From Diprion similis (Eukaryota; Arthropoda; Insecta; Hymenoptera; Diprionidae): a DNA stretch of 64,000 nucleotides. Position numbers and translations under genes: made by a program. The notes beneath the pieces are model-generated. The model was not told where the DNA came from. It ran no database searches and saw only the letters and a list, made by a program, of their open reading frames with translations. This document shows positions 1 through 14,400 of the stretch, in pieces. The stretch spans positions 11,760,493-11,824,492 of the forward strand of contig NC_060115.1 of assembly GCF_021155765.1 (NCBI RefSeq), written 5' to 3'. The first letter of the stretch is position 1. Each line of letters begins with the position of its first letter.

Positions 1-1923
1 GGTTGTTATATTGCCAGGAAACGAGCTTACGAGGAACAGAGACATTTCAGGGGGTTGATTGGTTGGTCGAAAGTCGAAGCTTTTCGTTGGTTTTATTAAC
101 GGATATAACCGCACATTGAGTATCTGTAAAGAATGATATGTATTGCTGAGCTATGATTGAGAATCTGTTTAAGTAATAGAAAAATAGAAAATATTTGAAT
201 TTGGATGAAAAGCTCAGATATCGATGCGTTGGTTTAAGTCGATTTGAAATAGAGTGAAATTTGATATTTGTTTTGTTTTATTTCAATCGACGATGGCTTG
301 TTTTAAGTTCGGTTGAATAATTGATTTTTTCATAATTTTGGTATTGTTTGATATTTAATTTTAAAACATTGCAGCGGTTTTGATTATGATCAATGATTAA
401 TTGCAATATTGAATGAGTTATAGAAGAAAATGAAAATCCGTTTCAATGACTGGGTGGAAAATAGTCTTCGGAATAAAGTTAGTCGTTGTATAAGATCGAA
501 ATTGAATGAATGTATAAAATTTTCAACAATTTTCAACAAAGATAAACAAAAACGAAACCTTAAAATCTAAGATTTCGATGGTAATTCCAATATTTATTCT
601 ATACATAAAACCTTTTGTTAAGAATTTTAAAAAAATTTCGAATAAACGCTCAAAGTGCGACTATCTGTTAGTAAAAATAATTTCAAGTATCAATTTTCGT
701 AACTTTTAATTTTTCAAGTCTTTTTTTTCCCCTCCAAAAATGAACGAGAGCGTAAAATCAAGTTACGAAGGTTTACGACTATGCAAAAAAAAAAAAAGTA
801 AGAAAAATAAAAAAGCAAAAAACCAACGAGCTAGGGAGAAAGCATTATGAGGTGTTCAAAAATTAGCGGAAACTTTTATTCCGGTCTAATTTCACCCCTG
901 GGACCTCGGCGAGGGTAGGCGAGGAGCCGGTGCGAGACGAAGAGAGTTCGAAACGATTATCTGAGTTTTAAAACAAACTCTCAAGTGTCTGCAAAGTCCT
1001 TCGCGAATCAGGGGTGGGGCACCAAGCCGGGTGGTGAGTGCCGGGGGGCTGCCGGCAGATAATATGCTAATGCGACGCCCCAGAAACATGGGACTTTAAG
1101 GGGATCAATGTACGTCGTAAAGGCTTACGACTCTTCTGCTATATCGCACTGCGAATACTTAACAAATACAAGATATTTAAAGAATTCTTGCAGAGTCGGC
1201 TCTCGTCTTATTTCACCTTCTTTTTTCTCTCCATGGATGGTAGAGAATTATTACGCGAAAGAAAATCAGTTCTCTCAAAAATAAATAATCAAAGACTTCC
1301 TTTTGCAGGAATGAACATTCGTCCAGTTTTGTAACGATTTCATTAGGAATAAACAGAAATTAAAGATTCTAACTCTGTTACCAGTTTAATTTATTAAATC
1401 AATTCTGGTGAACTCAATGTTGTAGATCGAAGTTCAGAATTCTTCGATCCTGTTATAAACTTCCGTATAAACAAACGATCGAAGATTTTTCTTATTGTTA
1501 ACAAAATCACTCAATTTTCATGAAATTATTCCAAGGATTCCAATTTCATGGTCTTATTTCATATCGCAAAGTCTCTATAGATACGAAAAAAAAAGCATTC
1601 AGTGTGTACAAAAAAATAAATTTAGTGAAAAATGTTACAACTGATGCACGTAAGCCCTTATTATTTGGAAACTTTGTTGAAAAAATGTCTCTCTTCTCTT
1701 ACCATCAAAGCTTATGTGTCTCAAAGAGTCAGAATCCCTGAGAACTGAAATTAGACTTATTTTAACCGAACAATTTTAGCAAAAAAAAAACAAAAACCGA
1801 AATCAGTTTTAAAAACTCTGAAGAGCTATGAAACAATTTGCAAATATATCGGAACTGAGATGACGTTACAATCATTTGTCAAATGTTCGATATATCGTTT
1901 TTGAAAATATTCCGTAACAAAAA

Positions 1924-1961
<38 letters not shown>

Positions 1962-3885
1962 TTACAATTTTTCAGGGTTGAAATACGTATTTCCGAAGTG
2001 AAGTGAAGTAGACGCGTGAAATTAGGGAACGAATTCGATTCCCCCCGGTGGCGTATTACGGTCGATTTATTCAGAACATATTATAAGCCATCGGTGCATG
2101 ACTGAGTTTAGCAGGATGCAATGACTGTTGGTGTAGACTGCAGCACTCACACCGTTGTTGAACAGGCATCGGGCATGGGAAAACCCAGGCTGCGAGATTA
2201 CGAGTTTAGTTGCGAAACAACTCCCTGCACCGCACGCCTCCGAGTTTTCTAACGATTATTATTACACTCGGTTCCTGCCGGCCCTCCGCGAGGAATTATA
2301 AGCTTTGGAGGGAAATTAATGAAGGCGGAAGGCTTCGTGGGATGATCAAATACGCCGATCATCACGCCTCGACTTTCCTCCTTCGACTGAAATTTAATGA
2401 AACGTGCTTGATCATTTGACTCTCACAGGGTATCCGGTATTCGTGGAGGAAATTATGGAATCAACGAATTCTCAGGGAATTTTATGTCATCTGAAAAAAT
2501 CTGGAAATATCAGGGAATTTTAGGGCGTATCTCGAATATAATGACTTTCGTTCTAGATTCATAGAAATTTAACTATTTGGCGAGAAGAAAAGTTTTCTTT
2601 CAACTTTCAGGCGATGGTTGTAAACCAAGCCATTTTTTTTTTTTTTTTTTTTTTTTTCGAGAATTTTATGTGCTAGGAATTTTTACAAATTCTTCTCACA
2701 ATGAACTGGGCTCTGGTGAAGTATAAAATATTTTTGTTCATATGACTGTTGTATTTTTTATTTATTGTGCACATGAGAGCAAATTGGATGAATAATGATT
2801 TTTGTCTGAAAACCATGGATTTCTCATGGAATTACGGTTTCACAAATAACGTTCAAGCAGGCTTCGAAACACCTCGAAGTTGAAATATTTCACCGAAACT
2901 GAATGATTACTATATTCACAGAAAGACCGCAGGGATAATTAATTGTTTAACAGGATCGACTGTAATTTTTCTCAGATTCAATATGTAACGATAAAATATT
3001 TTATATCCGCGTTTTTGTTCTTCTGTAAAGTAAAATATTTTTCTTATTTTCTCTGACTTTTCGAATATTGTTTTCCAATTTCTGAATTGTGAATTGTCTT
3101 GAAAAATTCTAATCTCCAGCAGAGAGTTTCAAATGTTTTAGCACTTTATGAATTCTTTGCTCAATCAATCGATATTATGCTCTGAAATGAATTTGTCAAA
3201 CTAAAGATGAACAAAATCACTATCGAATATCGATATTTTATTATCACCGTCAAATGAATTAATTTCTCAGCGTTTTCATGCAACTTTTAAAACTTCAATT
3301 ATATCTAAATTATTTAAGCCGATCAAAATTGATATAGATAATCAAGAATGTTCTCCGTTAATTTATTTAATCACACATTACACCGTAAAAAGTTTCATAA
3401 ATTATTGAGCGACGGTAAAAAGCCAAAAAGAATTTTGACACGTTTAAAAAAACCTGATGAACATTGATTTTTATCTAAAAAATCGTGCTAATCTCATCTA
3501 ATTTCACAATCACTTCGATTTCTCTACCCGTCTTTTTGAAATTTCAGAACACTTGACCTTTCAACTTTGAAAAATAACGATATTTTCAGATAAAAAACAA
3601 ACTCTTGCATGGGAATAACCACAACCAAACGCCCCGATATTCAACGATCCGTCAATAAACTTTTTTCACCCGTTGAAATAATTCCTCAGATCAGAGTTAC
3701 AGCTCTTGGTTACATCAGGCAAAGTAACGAGACTTTGCACAATGCTTAATATTCTCTTCTTCAAGGTGCTAATTTTTGCCGTGAAGAAAAGCGGCCGGTG
3801 CTTTTAGCCCCGTTGAGCACCTGTTCCGTTCCCAGCCGCAGGAGATCAACAGACAAATGACACGCGATTCAGGAATCCCCAAGCC

Positions 3886-3915
3886 TCCCTCCCTCCCTCC
3901 CACCCTCCCTGAGGA
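3886..3915. repeat. CCCT-rich simple repeat
   Basis: Imperfect tandem CCCT units inside a GC-rich island. This is low-complexity sequence with no coding signal. Confidence 0.6.
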
Positions 3916-4798
3916 AGCCTCGCACCCCCAGTTACAAACTACTCCCCCATCCTTCGCTAACCCCGAAGCTCGCGATTAATGTCTTACTCGTGCGCTCGCG
4001 GGCGCAAATCTCGCGAAAAATACCCCCAGTTTTTCTCCAACCACAGACCTCTTCGTGTATCGCGGTAATGACCTGAAGATGAACGTCTATTCCCGGTTAC
4101 TTTTTCATCCGCGAGGCATTTCATTGTATCGATGCAATTAACGCGATTGGGTGAATTTTTTTTTTCTTTTTTTTTTTTTCGCATAATTAGTGTTTCTCTC
4201 CTTATTTTCTTTTCTTTCTTTGTTGATTGTCGAAAAAAAAAACAAAAATGCTTTATCGTACTTTCGATGTTGGATACTAAAAATTCATTTTTTTATTCCT
4301 AACTGTCTATCGTTGATATCAGAAGATTGATTTTTCGTAGAATGAAATCTGGTTTGCACAAGTGAACGGAAGACATTGGTGTTTTTCAAACTTTCACAAA
4401 AGTTTTTTTTTTTTCATTTTAGATCGTGGTTGATTATTCAGAGAAATCGAGTTAGAGGAATAATTTTGCTAACCCTTAGCTCGTGACGTGATAGAGATTT
4501 TCAATTACACAGAAAAGTTGTTCTTCGTAATTTGAGCTTTTGCACACAATTTTTCCGTCGTTGTAAACTTTAATTATCGTGGAGTGCAGGTGAATTCCTA
4601 AAATTGGGAATTCTTTAAATTCCAGGAGAGTAAAGTTACTGCAAAAATATGTTCAAGATACACGAGGAAGAAAAGGAGTTAACAAAAAGAAAAAAAAAAA
4701 AGAAAAAAGAAGAAGCTTCTTCGAATACCTTCTTGTTTGCGAATATAAAAAAGATGTATTGAAACACGGTTAAAAAGAAAAAAAATATATATATATTA

Positions 4799-5420
4799 GG
4801 GTGGCGCAAAAAAACCGACAATTTCTTTTTTTTTTTTTTGAATCTCGTGTAACAAAATGTTAGTTTTTGATGTTTTAAGAGCCCACTTCAAAGGACAGCT
4901 CAAAAAAAATGTCAAGAGGTCACTCCAAATTTTTTTAAATATCAAAATCGTCAAAAAATTAAATTACAAAAATTATATTTTCAGTATTTTCTTTTATTTT
5001 TAATTCATGTCGTGGTGTATTGTTATCGATTCTTTCTTACTAAAATAATGAAAAAAAAATTATGAAATTTTAATATGAATATTAAAAGGTCGCTCGAAAA
5101 GATCTAAAGAAATGCACCAAAAAATTGAAAAAAAATTATGAGCGGCCTTTCAAAATTCAAATTTTGAACTGAGAAACTTTCGGAGACTTATTTTTTTTTT
5201 TTTTGTCTTTAAAATTATACCGTAACGAGAAATTTTTTTTTTTTCTTTAAACTATCGATTTTTGACGATTTCTGACGTTTTAAAAAATGTGGAGCGACCT
5301 CTTAAGAATTTTTTTTTGGATTGTCCTTTGGAGTGGGCTCTTAACACATCAAAAACTAACATTTTGTCACACGAGACTCGAAAAAAAAAAAAAAAAATAG
5401 TCGGTTTTTTTGCGCCACCC
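4799..5420. mobile_element. Foldback MITE, copy 1 (complete)
   Basis: A 622-bp element whose two halves are inverted repeats of each other over almost the whole length. The ends read GGGTGGCGCAAAAAAACC and its reverse complement, each flanked by TA (4797-4798 and 5421-5422) inside a TATATA tract. It has no coding capacity. TA target duplication plus long terminal inverted repeats fits a non-autonomous Tc1/mariner-type element; the superfamily is inference. Related copies lie at 10815-11413 (complete) and 21762-22268 (truncated). Confidence 0.85.
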
Positions 5421-7693
5421 TAATATATATCTATAAAATTCTATAGATAAAAAATGATAAGAAAGAAAAAAATAACAGATCATACATATTCTTCGGACTT
5501 AAATTCCTGCATTGAAAAAACTCCCAACTAGATTCAGAGAATGAGATACAGAATTAATTATTGCCCAAGATAATTACCGGAGTATATAAGCGTGCAAGTG
5601 TAGGTGTATAAACGACCGAGACGTGATACTCGTGGTTCTTTGCATTTAAATTCCTACCCAAGTCGAGTAATTAGCCCGTAAATAATAATTCTGATAAAAA
5701 TGACTGAGTATAAGAGAGTGAAAAAAAGAAATTAAAAATAAAAAAAGGAGAAAGGAGAAAAGAGCTTAATAATGCTTTGTAGCCGTTACAGGGGTGTGCA
5801 ACAGTCGCGTCGAGCGTCTGTAAGAGGCCAACTTCGTCCTGCAGGAATGCCCAAATCTCCCGCTTGAGAATCTCAAATTTTCAACCCCTTTCTGCCGGCC
5901 TGCGGAACCAGAATAGGGCGCGTAATTAAGAAAGAAAGTCCAGGCGTCTTTCCCCCTAAATTAAGTCTATGACTTATTTCACTTTTATCTTCAATTGCCG
6001 GGCTGCTGAGAGCGGGCACAGATTTATGGGAACACGTGGCAACCTGCAACACAAGTTGGTCCAAGCTAAGAACGAATCTCTCGGCCGAAGAATTTTTCAC
6101 CATTTCTCCAAGTAATTTTCTCCCTTTTTTGGTCACTTAAAAATTTTTAGGAAAATCTTGATTTGAAATTTCTTGAGAATTTTATCACTCAAATTAATGT
6201 GTCAAGTTTAAAAGTTATTTTCACATCGTTGAAACTCTGGCTCGATTATATAGACAAACCTAAGTGATACGCAGTTTTTTAGGGGAATCATTAAGCGGTT
6301 TTACTTAAGGGAAGATTTTCTGTTTTTTTTTTCGATAAATTTATCGCTTTTTTCTAATTTTCTGATGAAGAAATTGTTCAACGGATCAATTCAAAATTTG
6401 ACACAGTGAATTTATTTATCTTTTATCTATTCACGATAAAATTCAAAATCATTTTCTCCCAAAAATACGCCTCCCAACCCCCTCGACGCGTGATGATGCC
6501 CAGTTGACGGTGTGCATGATTTGAGACTTTGATTCGAAACTTTCTGTAAATTGATGAAGAAAAATTTCACTATAATTTTTCAGTTTTATAATAAAAAATA
6601 CCAGTTTTCAGAATTTATACTGCAGAACTAAATTATTTGTTTAAGTCTGCTTAAATTAAGCACTTTAAATTTTAGCCTGCAAAATGGCGTCATTTCAAAA
6701 AAATTCTTAACCTGTTCCTGGTCGATATTGGAATATTATATTCGAGCAGTTTCGAAGTTTCGTCCACATGCTATTATATGCGATTAAAATTTTACTCAAG
6801 TCTTCATAACTTCGAGTACAACTTCGAAATATTTGGTGGGAAAACTTGAAGGAAAGAAAACAAACTTTCACGAAACAAGAGATTTTCGAATAGTCGGAAA
6901 CCCGACGGCTCAAAGTTCAGAAATGAAGATTCTAAAAATTCAAGTTACAATAAAGCAAATTTTGACACAGTGAAGTTACGAAAATTAAAATATATTCACA
7001 AAGCATAATTTATTCAACGAGTGTGTTTAAAAAATCAGAAAAACCAAAAAGGTCACGGAGCCAAAAATTCACAGAATGTTTCAGATTTTCTCATTTTCGT
7101 ACTTTCAGAACTTCAAGTATCGGGTTTCGGACGTTCCCACCTTTGACGTTTGGTCAAAATTTGATTTGTTCGCTTCAAGTTTAACCATAAAAAAAAACCG
7201 GGAATTTGGCGCTTTCGAACTTTTCAAATTCGGAATTTCAACCCCGCCCCTAATTCGAGCATCTGAGAACCCGGCTACAGCCCGATTCGAAACTGATCCA
7301 CCGCCTGAGCAATATGCACAATTTAACACCCCGACGGTGCGACGCAAGGCTATAAGTGACAATAAGAACGGCACAAAAGCCGTCGAGCTTCCGTCGAAAG
7401 TTCCAAGTTTTCATCGGCTTTCCCGGCCTCCGAAGGATCTCGCAGCACATAAATATACCTTCGAAGGCAGGAGCAGCGGGTGTTTCGTTCTGCTTCGCTC
7501 GGCTCTCAGCCAGCAGGTCTTAACTTACTATACCTACCGAGTTGAGTTGAGTCGAGTCGAGTTGAGACACAACGAGTTCCCCGAGCTTTTGCTTTGTTTC
7601 CGAGAGGGTTGAATCGGGAATAGCCGAATTCGTTAGGCGGCTAACTGCTCCTACACCCGATTCTAAACTCGCGTACATGCAAAGCCGGGAATA

Positions 7694-8314
7694 GAAAATA
7701 ATGCCTAAGATGAGAATAAAATATTTAGTTTTCGTATGAACAATTACGTTAAATTATTATCTAGTTTTCTCGAGAGAAAGTAATCGTGAATTCTAGTTCA
7801 GAAAATTATTTGACTTTGACGAGTTGAGAGTAAAGCACGACTTCAAACGTTTCGCGTTACGAGCTGTGCAATTACTCGAGTAAATTATTTCTGAGTAATT
7901 TATATTTAAGAAAAAGTTCAGGTGGTTCATTTTATCCCTTGTTGTTTAAAAAATTTCAGGGGGTCCACTTTACCCCAAATTTTTTGAGATATCAAAACTT
8001 TTAAGGTGCCCATTCGATTCAAGAATTAGTCGAAACAAAAACTGACGAGTCAAAGATTCGAAAAGTCCAAGGCGAGCTAATAAAGTTAAATATTATTCAA
8101 ATATTCCTGGCAATCTAGGAAAAAATTTGAAAAAATTTTCTTTCTACTGCAAACGCTTTGATGTTAACTAACAACGTCAAAGAGACGTCACAATATTCTA
8201 TTATTATTTTTCTTTTACCGAAAGATCCATGTATTTGGTGAGATTGTAATAAAAAATATCTTGTCATTTTACTCAGAAATTAACCGTCTACAAATCTTCA
8301 GGGATAAATTTTCT
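7694..8314 (+). repeat. Dispersed repeat, copy A
   Basis: About 620 bp that recurs in the same orientation at 29833-30456 with scattered substitutions and small indels. Similarity starts at GAAAATAATGCCTAA and fades after TCTTCA. There are no clear terminal inverted repeats and no long ORF. It is probably a non-autonomous interspersed repeat of unknown class. Confidence 0.85.
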
Positions 8315-9997
8315 ATCCACCAATAAACAAAATTTCCGCGAGTTTACTCAAACGCGAATTTGTCCTAACGTTTTTTTCTATTTTGTCTTGTTTTTTTTTT
8401 ATTCGTAAGACGCTATTCACTGGGAAATAAAACAAATGATTCAAATTGGTGAACGTTCATTCCGAGTGATTTTCATTGATTTCCATTGATTTCAAACAGT
8501 CTGCAAGTGTTCTAGCAAATTTTCAGTCTGTATTAGATTTAATAGAGTCGAAGGATTCACCGGGAATGCTGGGAAATCACTTAGTGGTCTGGAAATCAAC
8601 GAAAGTACCTACGTGATATGGTAGAAATTAATAGAATATTAATAAACAAGGAGAACAAGAAACCATGTTTTGGAATTTACCGCAAAAGTGACGACGATTT
8701 TTTTTTCCTGCTTGTTGAATATAAAGTTAAAGTAAAAAAAGAATCAAATTGCTGTGAAAAGAAGTCGATTTTTCTGTTTTATAATTTAGATTCTATTGCA
8801 AATATTGTAATCCCAATTCCAAGAGATTAAACAGAATTCTGAGAGAAGCATATATATAGCGACAGATGTAATTGTAATAATTTTGCAATTATAACTCTAG
8901 AAAGACAAATGATTAAATATTCGTAGAGGCAATTTTCACGCAGAAAATCGACCTGAAACGATTCTTAAGTCGCAATTTTGGAAGATTGAAAGAAATTCCG
9001 ACATACAAAGCCTTTTCAATACTCTCAAATCGCAGCGATTATGCAATCGTATTTTAAGAAAATCCAAATCTGCTACAAAAGTCGCAACGATAATTGAACG
9101 AAAATCGATCACATTCATACGTGCTAAAAACAGTTGCAAACTTTTTTTTAAAAGAAAACGTTCCAGGCGAGAATGGTTGAGTAATAATTGAAAATCTGTG
9201 AATAAGTAGATGAGACTCGACTAACTTCTGATCATTAAGAATTAATTGGGAGTAGATTGACTGATAAAGAATGTGTGCATCGTGGATTCTCCAAGAATAA
9301 TAAATTCTCGATTAAATTGATTATTTTTTCCTGATTAATCGAATGTAATCGATTATTTTTGGCAAACCCGATCAATCGATCGACTCGATTAACTTCTCTC
9401 AAGATCGGTTTTTACTTTTTACTCCCATTAACGATGAGATACAATATCAATTTGTGCGATCAAATTATCAATTATTGCAATATTCTTACTTATACTTTGA
9501 TATAACAAGTGAAAGATAAATGAATATTTTCACCTGAAATTGAAAAATGTTTTAAATGAAATAATAAATTATCAAAGAACTTTTCCACTGTTAAGACTAC
9601 ATACAGAAATTTTGGTTTCATACCAACAGTTTCAAGAAATACGAAATAATCGATGAATCGATTCATTTTTAACAGACCCAATCGTGTCCGATTATTTTCG
9701 GCTCATTATCAATGGATACCCGATTTACGTTATCAATAAAATTTCATTGAATCCATGCCAATTCTGCCTGTCGTAAATTTCATCTTTTCATTTTCGAAAT
9801 GCAAATCAGCAAATATTGACTACCTGATCTAAGGATCGGTTTGCCGATTCCGTCAAGGCAAAAAATCGGCAAATCATTTTTATTCTAGCATTATAAAAAA
9901 TCCATGGGGTTTATCAACAATTAACATGTTGTTTTATCTTTCGCTGACACGCTTGCCAACATCAATATTTACCCAATTTTTTTCCACCTCGTTTCAG

Positions 9998-10153
9998 GGA
10001 GGTCCAACCGGATCTGCGCAAAGGCAGACAAACGGGGACGTCGGCCACAACCATAACGGATATCCGGCACCCCCGACGACCTCTCACAGCGCTTTGAATC
10101 AGATGAACAGTTTGAACGGAATCAACGCCCCGCCGCAGTACGACGGAAAATGA
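9998..10153 (+). CDS. Terminal coding exon of an unidentified gene
   Basis: The exon starts directly after a strong 3' splice site (a T-rich tract, then GTTTCAG). It reads in phase 0 for 51 codons to a TGA at 10151-10153. The encoded C-terminus is hydrophilic and rich in Gly, Asn, Pro and Ser, has no membrane segment, and ends PPQYDGK. GC content is clearly higher than in the flanking DNA, as expected of an exon. I do not recognise the family. A long upstream intron with GC-rich islands is common for developmental regulators or cell-surface proteins, but that does not identify it. The ATG at 9926 lies in the intron and is not the start; earlier exons are outside this window. Confidence 0.65.
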   Translation, partial: GGPTGSAQRQTNGDVGHNHNGYPAPPTTSHSALNQMNSLNGINAPPQYDGK

Positions 10154-10482
10154 CAATCAAAATAGGCAAGGAGTTGCAAGTACCGATGGAATTCCCTCGG
10201 TCTCGATGCTTACAACACGCGGAAAAAACGACGGCCAAATAAAACTAAAATAATCTATTAACCAAAATCATTCCCAAAGACGGTGAGAAGTTTTTTGCAT
10301 CTCGTGAGGTTAGGTGATATATATCATAAAAAAAAATCACTTGCGCATAGGTGAATTTAATTAGTAGATACATCACTTAAAAATAATGTTATGAAATTTT
10401 AACACCGTTTTAAATTTATTTTAACACTTTTTTTTTCACGGATAAATTTTTGCTTTCAGAATATTCGTAACTAGAGAATAAA
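10154..10482 (+). other. 3' UTR with first poly(A) signal
   Basis: Non-coding sequence after the TGA of the preceding exon. The first canonical AATAAA on this strand is at 10477-10482. Further AT-rich sequence to about 12650 has other possible signals, so the true cleavage site is uncertain. The foldback element at 10815 begins after this first signal. Confidence 0.4.
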
Positions 10483-10814
10483 ACTTTTGATTCATTGGAG
10501 CCTGAGTTTGATTCGATCGAAGAAACTTTTTTCTTTCTCGAGCAAATCTAGTTTCTCGTCAAACTTTGGAAATTGATAGAACTTTTTGCCCTCTGAGCTC
10601 TCTTCGTAATGCATTTACGTTATATAGTCTTGAATTAGTAAATTCTGCAGTCATTATCTGGACGCGATAAATTTTTTAACGAAAAAAATTATTAGGTGCT
10701 CGTTAGGTAATTTGGAAATAAAAATATGGAGATATCGATATTTATGTGGTACGTTATCGTTGTCGTTGTCTCGTCGTTATTGGTTTCTGAAAAAAAAAAT
10801 AATATATAATATTA

Positions 10815-11413
10815 GGGTGGCATAAAAAAACCGGCAATTTTTTTTTTTCCGGAATCTCGTGTCACAAAATGTTAGTTTTTGATGTTTTAAGAGACCACTC
10901 CAAAGGACAGTTCAAAAAAAAAATTTTAGAGGTCGCTCCACATTTTTTAAAACGCCAGAAACCGTCAGAAATCGATTTTTTTTTTCTCGTTACGGTATAA
11001 TATTGTAGACAAAAAAAAATAAGTTCCCGAAAGTTTCAGTTCAAAATTTGAAGTTTGAAAGGTCGCTCATAATTTTTCTTCAATTTTTTGGTGCATTTCT
11101 TTAGATATTTTCGAGCGACCTTTTAATATTCATATTAAAATTTCATAAATTTTTTTTCTCTAATTTAGTAAGAAAGAATCGATAACAATACACCACGAGA
11201 CGAATTAAAAATCGAACAAAATACTGAAAATATAATTTTTTTAATTTAATGTCTTGACGATTTTTGACATTTTAAAAAATGTGGAGCGACATCTTATAAT
11301 TTTTTTTTTTTTTTGAGCTGTCCTTTGAAGTGGGCTCTTAAAGCATTAAGAACTAACATTTTGTCACACGAGACTCAAAAAAAAAAAAAAAAGTCGGTTT
11401 TTTTGCGCCACCC
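10815..11413. mobile_element. Foldback MITE, copy 2 (complete)
   Basis: Second full copy of the element at 4799-5420, about 600 bp. The left terminus is slightly diverged (GGGTGGCATAAAAAAACC) and the right terminus intact. It is flanked by TA (10813-10814 and 11414-11415) within TATATA sequence. Inner segments match copy 1 closely, including the motifs around GGAGCGAC and TTAGTTTTTGATGTTTTAAG on each arm. Confidence 0.85.
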
Positions 11414-14400
11414 TAATACATATATATAATTAAAAGAAAAAGTCAACAAATTTATTCTGAAACTCGACTTTTTTTTTTTTTTTGTTTCTTGTTTTAATCT
11501 AAATTGATGTGATTTCAATTTTCTGCGACGAGATAAATGTAAAATAAAAAGATGTTTCGGCTTAAAAAAATTAATCAGCAAAAGATTAAAGAAAGAAAAT
11601 GCGAAATCTGAAGTGTTCGAATGTTTGGTTTCGGAAATAAATAGCGCAACATGAAATGGAATTTATTCTACGGTGAGCCCCAGAGAGTCATACGTTAGGG
11701 GTGACTTAGCATTGTTTCAACTTTGAATCTCCGCGAGTCGTGATTGATGCGTAAAACTTTCGTTTGCCTTATTTGTTAGTCAGATAACGAAGCTGAGTTA
11801 TGTCGAAAGTTTGAACACTTTTATCGTAAATGGGGATGTTTTATTTTCCTCCCCGACTCGCTGCACCGAACCGTACGTTTTCCAGAATAAATTGCTGGCT
11901 TCACTCGCTCGCTCTGTAGGTACTATCGGAAGATAATATTCCGTTGCATAATTGCGACGACTGGATTACGCGAAAGGCTTGATTTTTTAAATTAATTATT
12001 TAAAAAACTATCCTATTCGTCTACTTTAATTTTAAATAATTTTTATTGTCCTTAAACAGACGTAAATTAATCGAGTACACGTGAATGTTCCTAATTTAGT
12101 AAATTATTGCAATTTTTACGACACGATGATGGTATATAAACGAAAAATTAACGCATCGTTCGTATTATATGAAGACTTAGAGAATGATTCTTGAGTCATA
12201 TTTAATCAATTCGCAGATTTTTCATATAACAAATAAAAGAAATTGAAAAGCGAATACCTATATATATTATAACATCGATCGATATATTTCGTCGTGTAAT
12301 TTATATATATATGAGTGTGTATATTACTTGCATAATAATAGTACGCAATGAGCATTCGTATATGTATAAAAAAAAAATTAAAAAATTAAAAAAAAATGAA
12401 ATTACCGTATAAATATACGTGTATAAATATTTGTGTAATATAACGCGATCGGTAATAAGTGAAATATATAAGATCTTTGAAAAAAAATAAATAAACGTAA
12501 TATGGATGATAGTATTAATTGAATGATGAATAACAAATATGATAGATATGTAATATATATATATATATAATAGTGTATATGCGTATAGTTCGTTTTGTAA
12601 ATTTCTTTCATTATTTATTTATATAGAATGAATATTAATAAAAATGAATTATTATTTCAACGTTATAAGTTGAACATTGAAACAGCCGTGTATGTACTTC
12701 ATTGATTTAACCTGCAATTTCGTGATTATAAATATAATACCTGAAGCCTGAACGAGTATTTTCCCAATTCCAATAATTCGTAGATGAAAATTATACAGGG
12801 ATGAAAATTTTGCACCACTTTCTAGAAACGTTAAGAAACATGAAAACGAATAATTCGTAATAAATTCTATACTACAAAAAAAATTTTCTAACTTTAATAA
12901 TAAACTAAATTTTACTTTTCGAATTTCAAAACTCAATATTCAAAATTGATTCGAGACACCAGCGAAAGAACTATTTTTCAGAATAAATCGCTGAAAGGTG
13001 GTTCACGAAATCGGGGAAAAAAAATCTTGATTTCCTTAAAACAAAACCATCTTCTTTGGTGACTTGAAAAAATAAATATTAACAATACTAACAATACTAG
13101 CAAAAACAACAACAACAACAATTATTCAGCTATATTTCGCGAAGCAGGAACTTCGAAGCGAAGTCGAATTGAGAAACGGGCATTCCTCAAAATTTCCACT
13201 GAAATATTAAATCGGCAGCGTACGTGATTGGCCAACAAAATCTGGCCTTCCTCAATAATTTACCAATCATAGGGGGTCCTTTGTGTTTTATACGCCACGA
13301 TTCGAATAAATCGCATTGTGTATTCAGAAGGGCGAAATTCAACTCTATTGGGGCGCGAATACTGGAAACTGCAGGCGCTTCTCCTCCTCCCCCCCCCCCC
13401 CACCCTCCCACCCTCCCCCGCCCCTTATCGCCACCCTTTCCAACACCATCGGCACTGTTACTTCGAGAGTAAAACTGACTCGCGAAGCAATCTAACCTGC
13501 GCGCACGAACTGATCGAGAATTTTCGCTGAATATTGCAAATTTATGATAATGCAGATCGGACGAGTCGCCCGAATCCTCTACGCCTATTCTCGCTCTCTG
13601 CAATATCACATCACACCTTGCGTAACACCTACGGTACACGAGATGAATTTTGACGTAAAACTCGCCACCCTTATTCTCAGTCTCGTTTCGCTTTTTCCAC
13701 CCCGATTATTCCAAGGACTTGGACGATTACTCTTCGATCGACGATTAGACTTTGGATTGCAGATGTGGATGCCCAGTGTTATTTATTAGTCCGATTAGCC
13801 TCGCCCAAGTCTCAACCACCCTCTCGACATCCCTCGCGTGGATAATAATAAACCCATAATTGCTCCCAATTACCACCCTTCTACAATCTTCAGCTTCGTG
13901 TTTGCACAAAACGAGGAGTCGAGTGCTTGCGGCGCGAACACTTCAACAGCAGGAAAATATGTGACGAATTCCTTTCGCGGAATCTGCGATACATTTTTTA
14001 GCGAGGAGAGAATATAGATTCGTAAAACCGTTTTTGATGGTAGGAGTGAAATTTTTTTGGAAATCAGTGTACAGGTATTTCTAAACCTTCACTTTTTACT
14101 GTGAAACGAAATTTAAATTGCAATCGAATCGATCGTCACCCCGTGTGAAAAAAAAATAATGTAATAATGCTAAATAAATAAAACATAAATTAGTGATAAT
14201 ATTGCTGCTTTCATTTCCTTCGAAAAACTTTGGAACTCGCCGAGAGACTGGACAATGGTCTGCAGTTTGAGAAATAATACGTGACCGGAAGAAAGTAGAA
14301 AAGCCACACACACGCAGGCACGAAATTAATTGAAAAAGTGAAAATTGTTTTCATAAAATTAATTTCCTGAAATATGCGCCGACTGAAATAATATCCGAAA

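Larger units (their letters stand above)
1..9997. other. Probable large intron, non-coding
   Basis: No ORF here has the codon pattern or splice context of a coding exon. The stretch ends at a strong plus-strand 3' splice site (pyrimidine tract, then TTTCAG) at 9997, so at least its right part is intron of the gene ending at 10153. It contains GC-richer islands (about 890-1090, 2030-2420, 3790-4120, 5800-6100, 7240-7620) that could be regulatory, a complete foldback element (4799-5420) and one copy of a dispersed repeat (7694-8314). The left extent of the intron cannot be seen. Confidence 0.5.

Noticed and set aside
7076..7612. 178-codon plus-strand ORF
   Set aside because: Overlaps long ORFs on the opposite strand in a GC-richer intronic island. 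The composition is unconvincing, with no domain and no splice support; part is a GAGTTGAGTC-type simple repeat.
13187..13639. 150-codon minus-strand ORF with Gly-rich centre
   Set aside because: The Gly run is the translation of a poly-C tract, and three overlapping ORFs on the other strand show the island is simply stop-poor.
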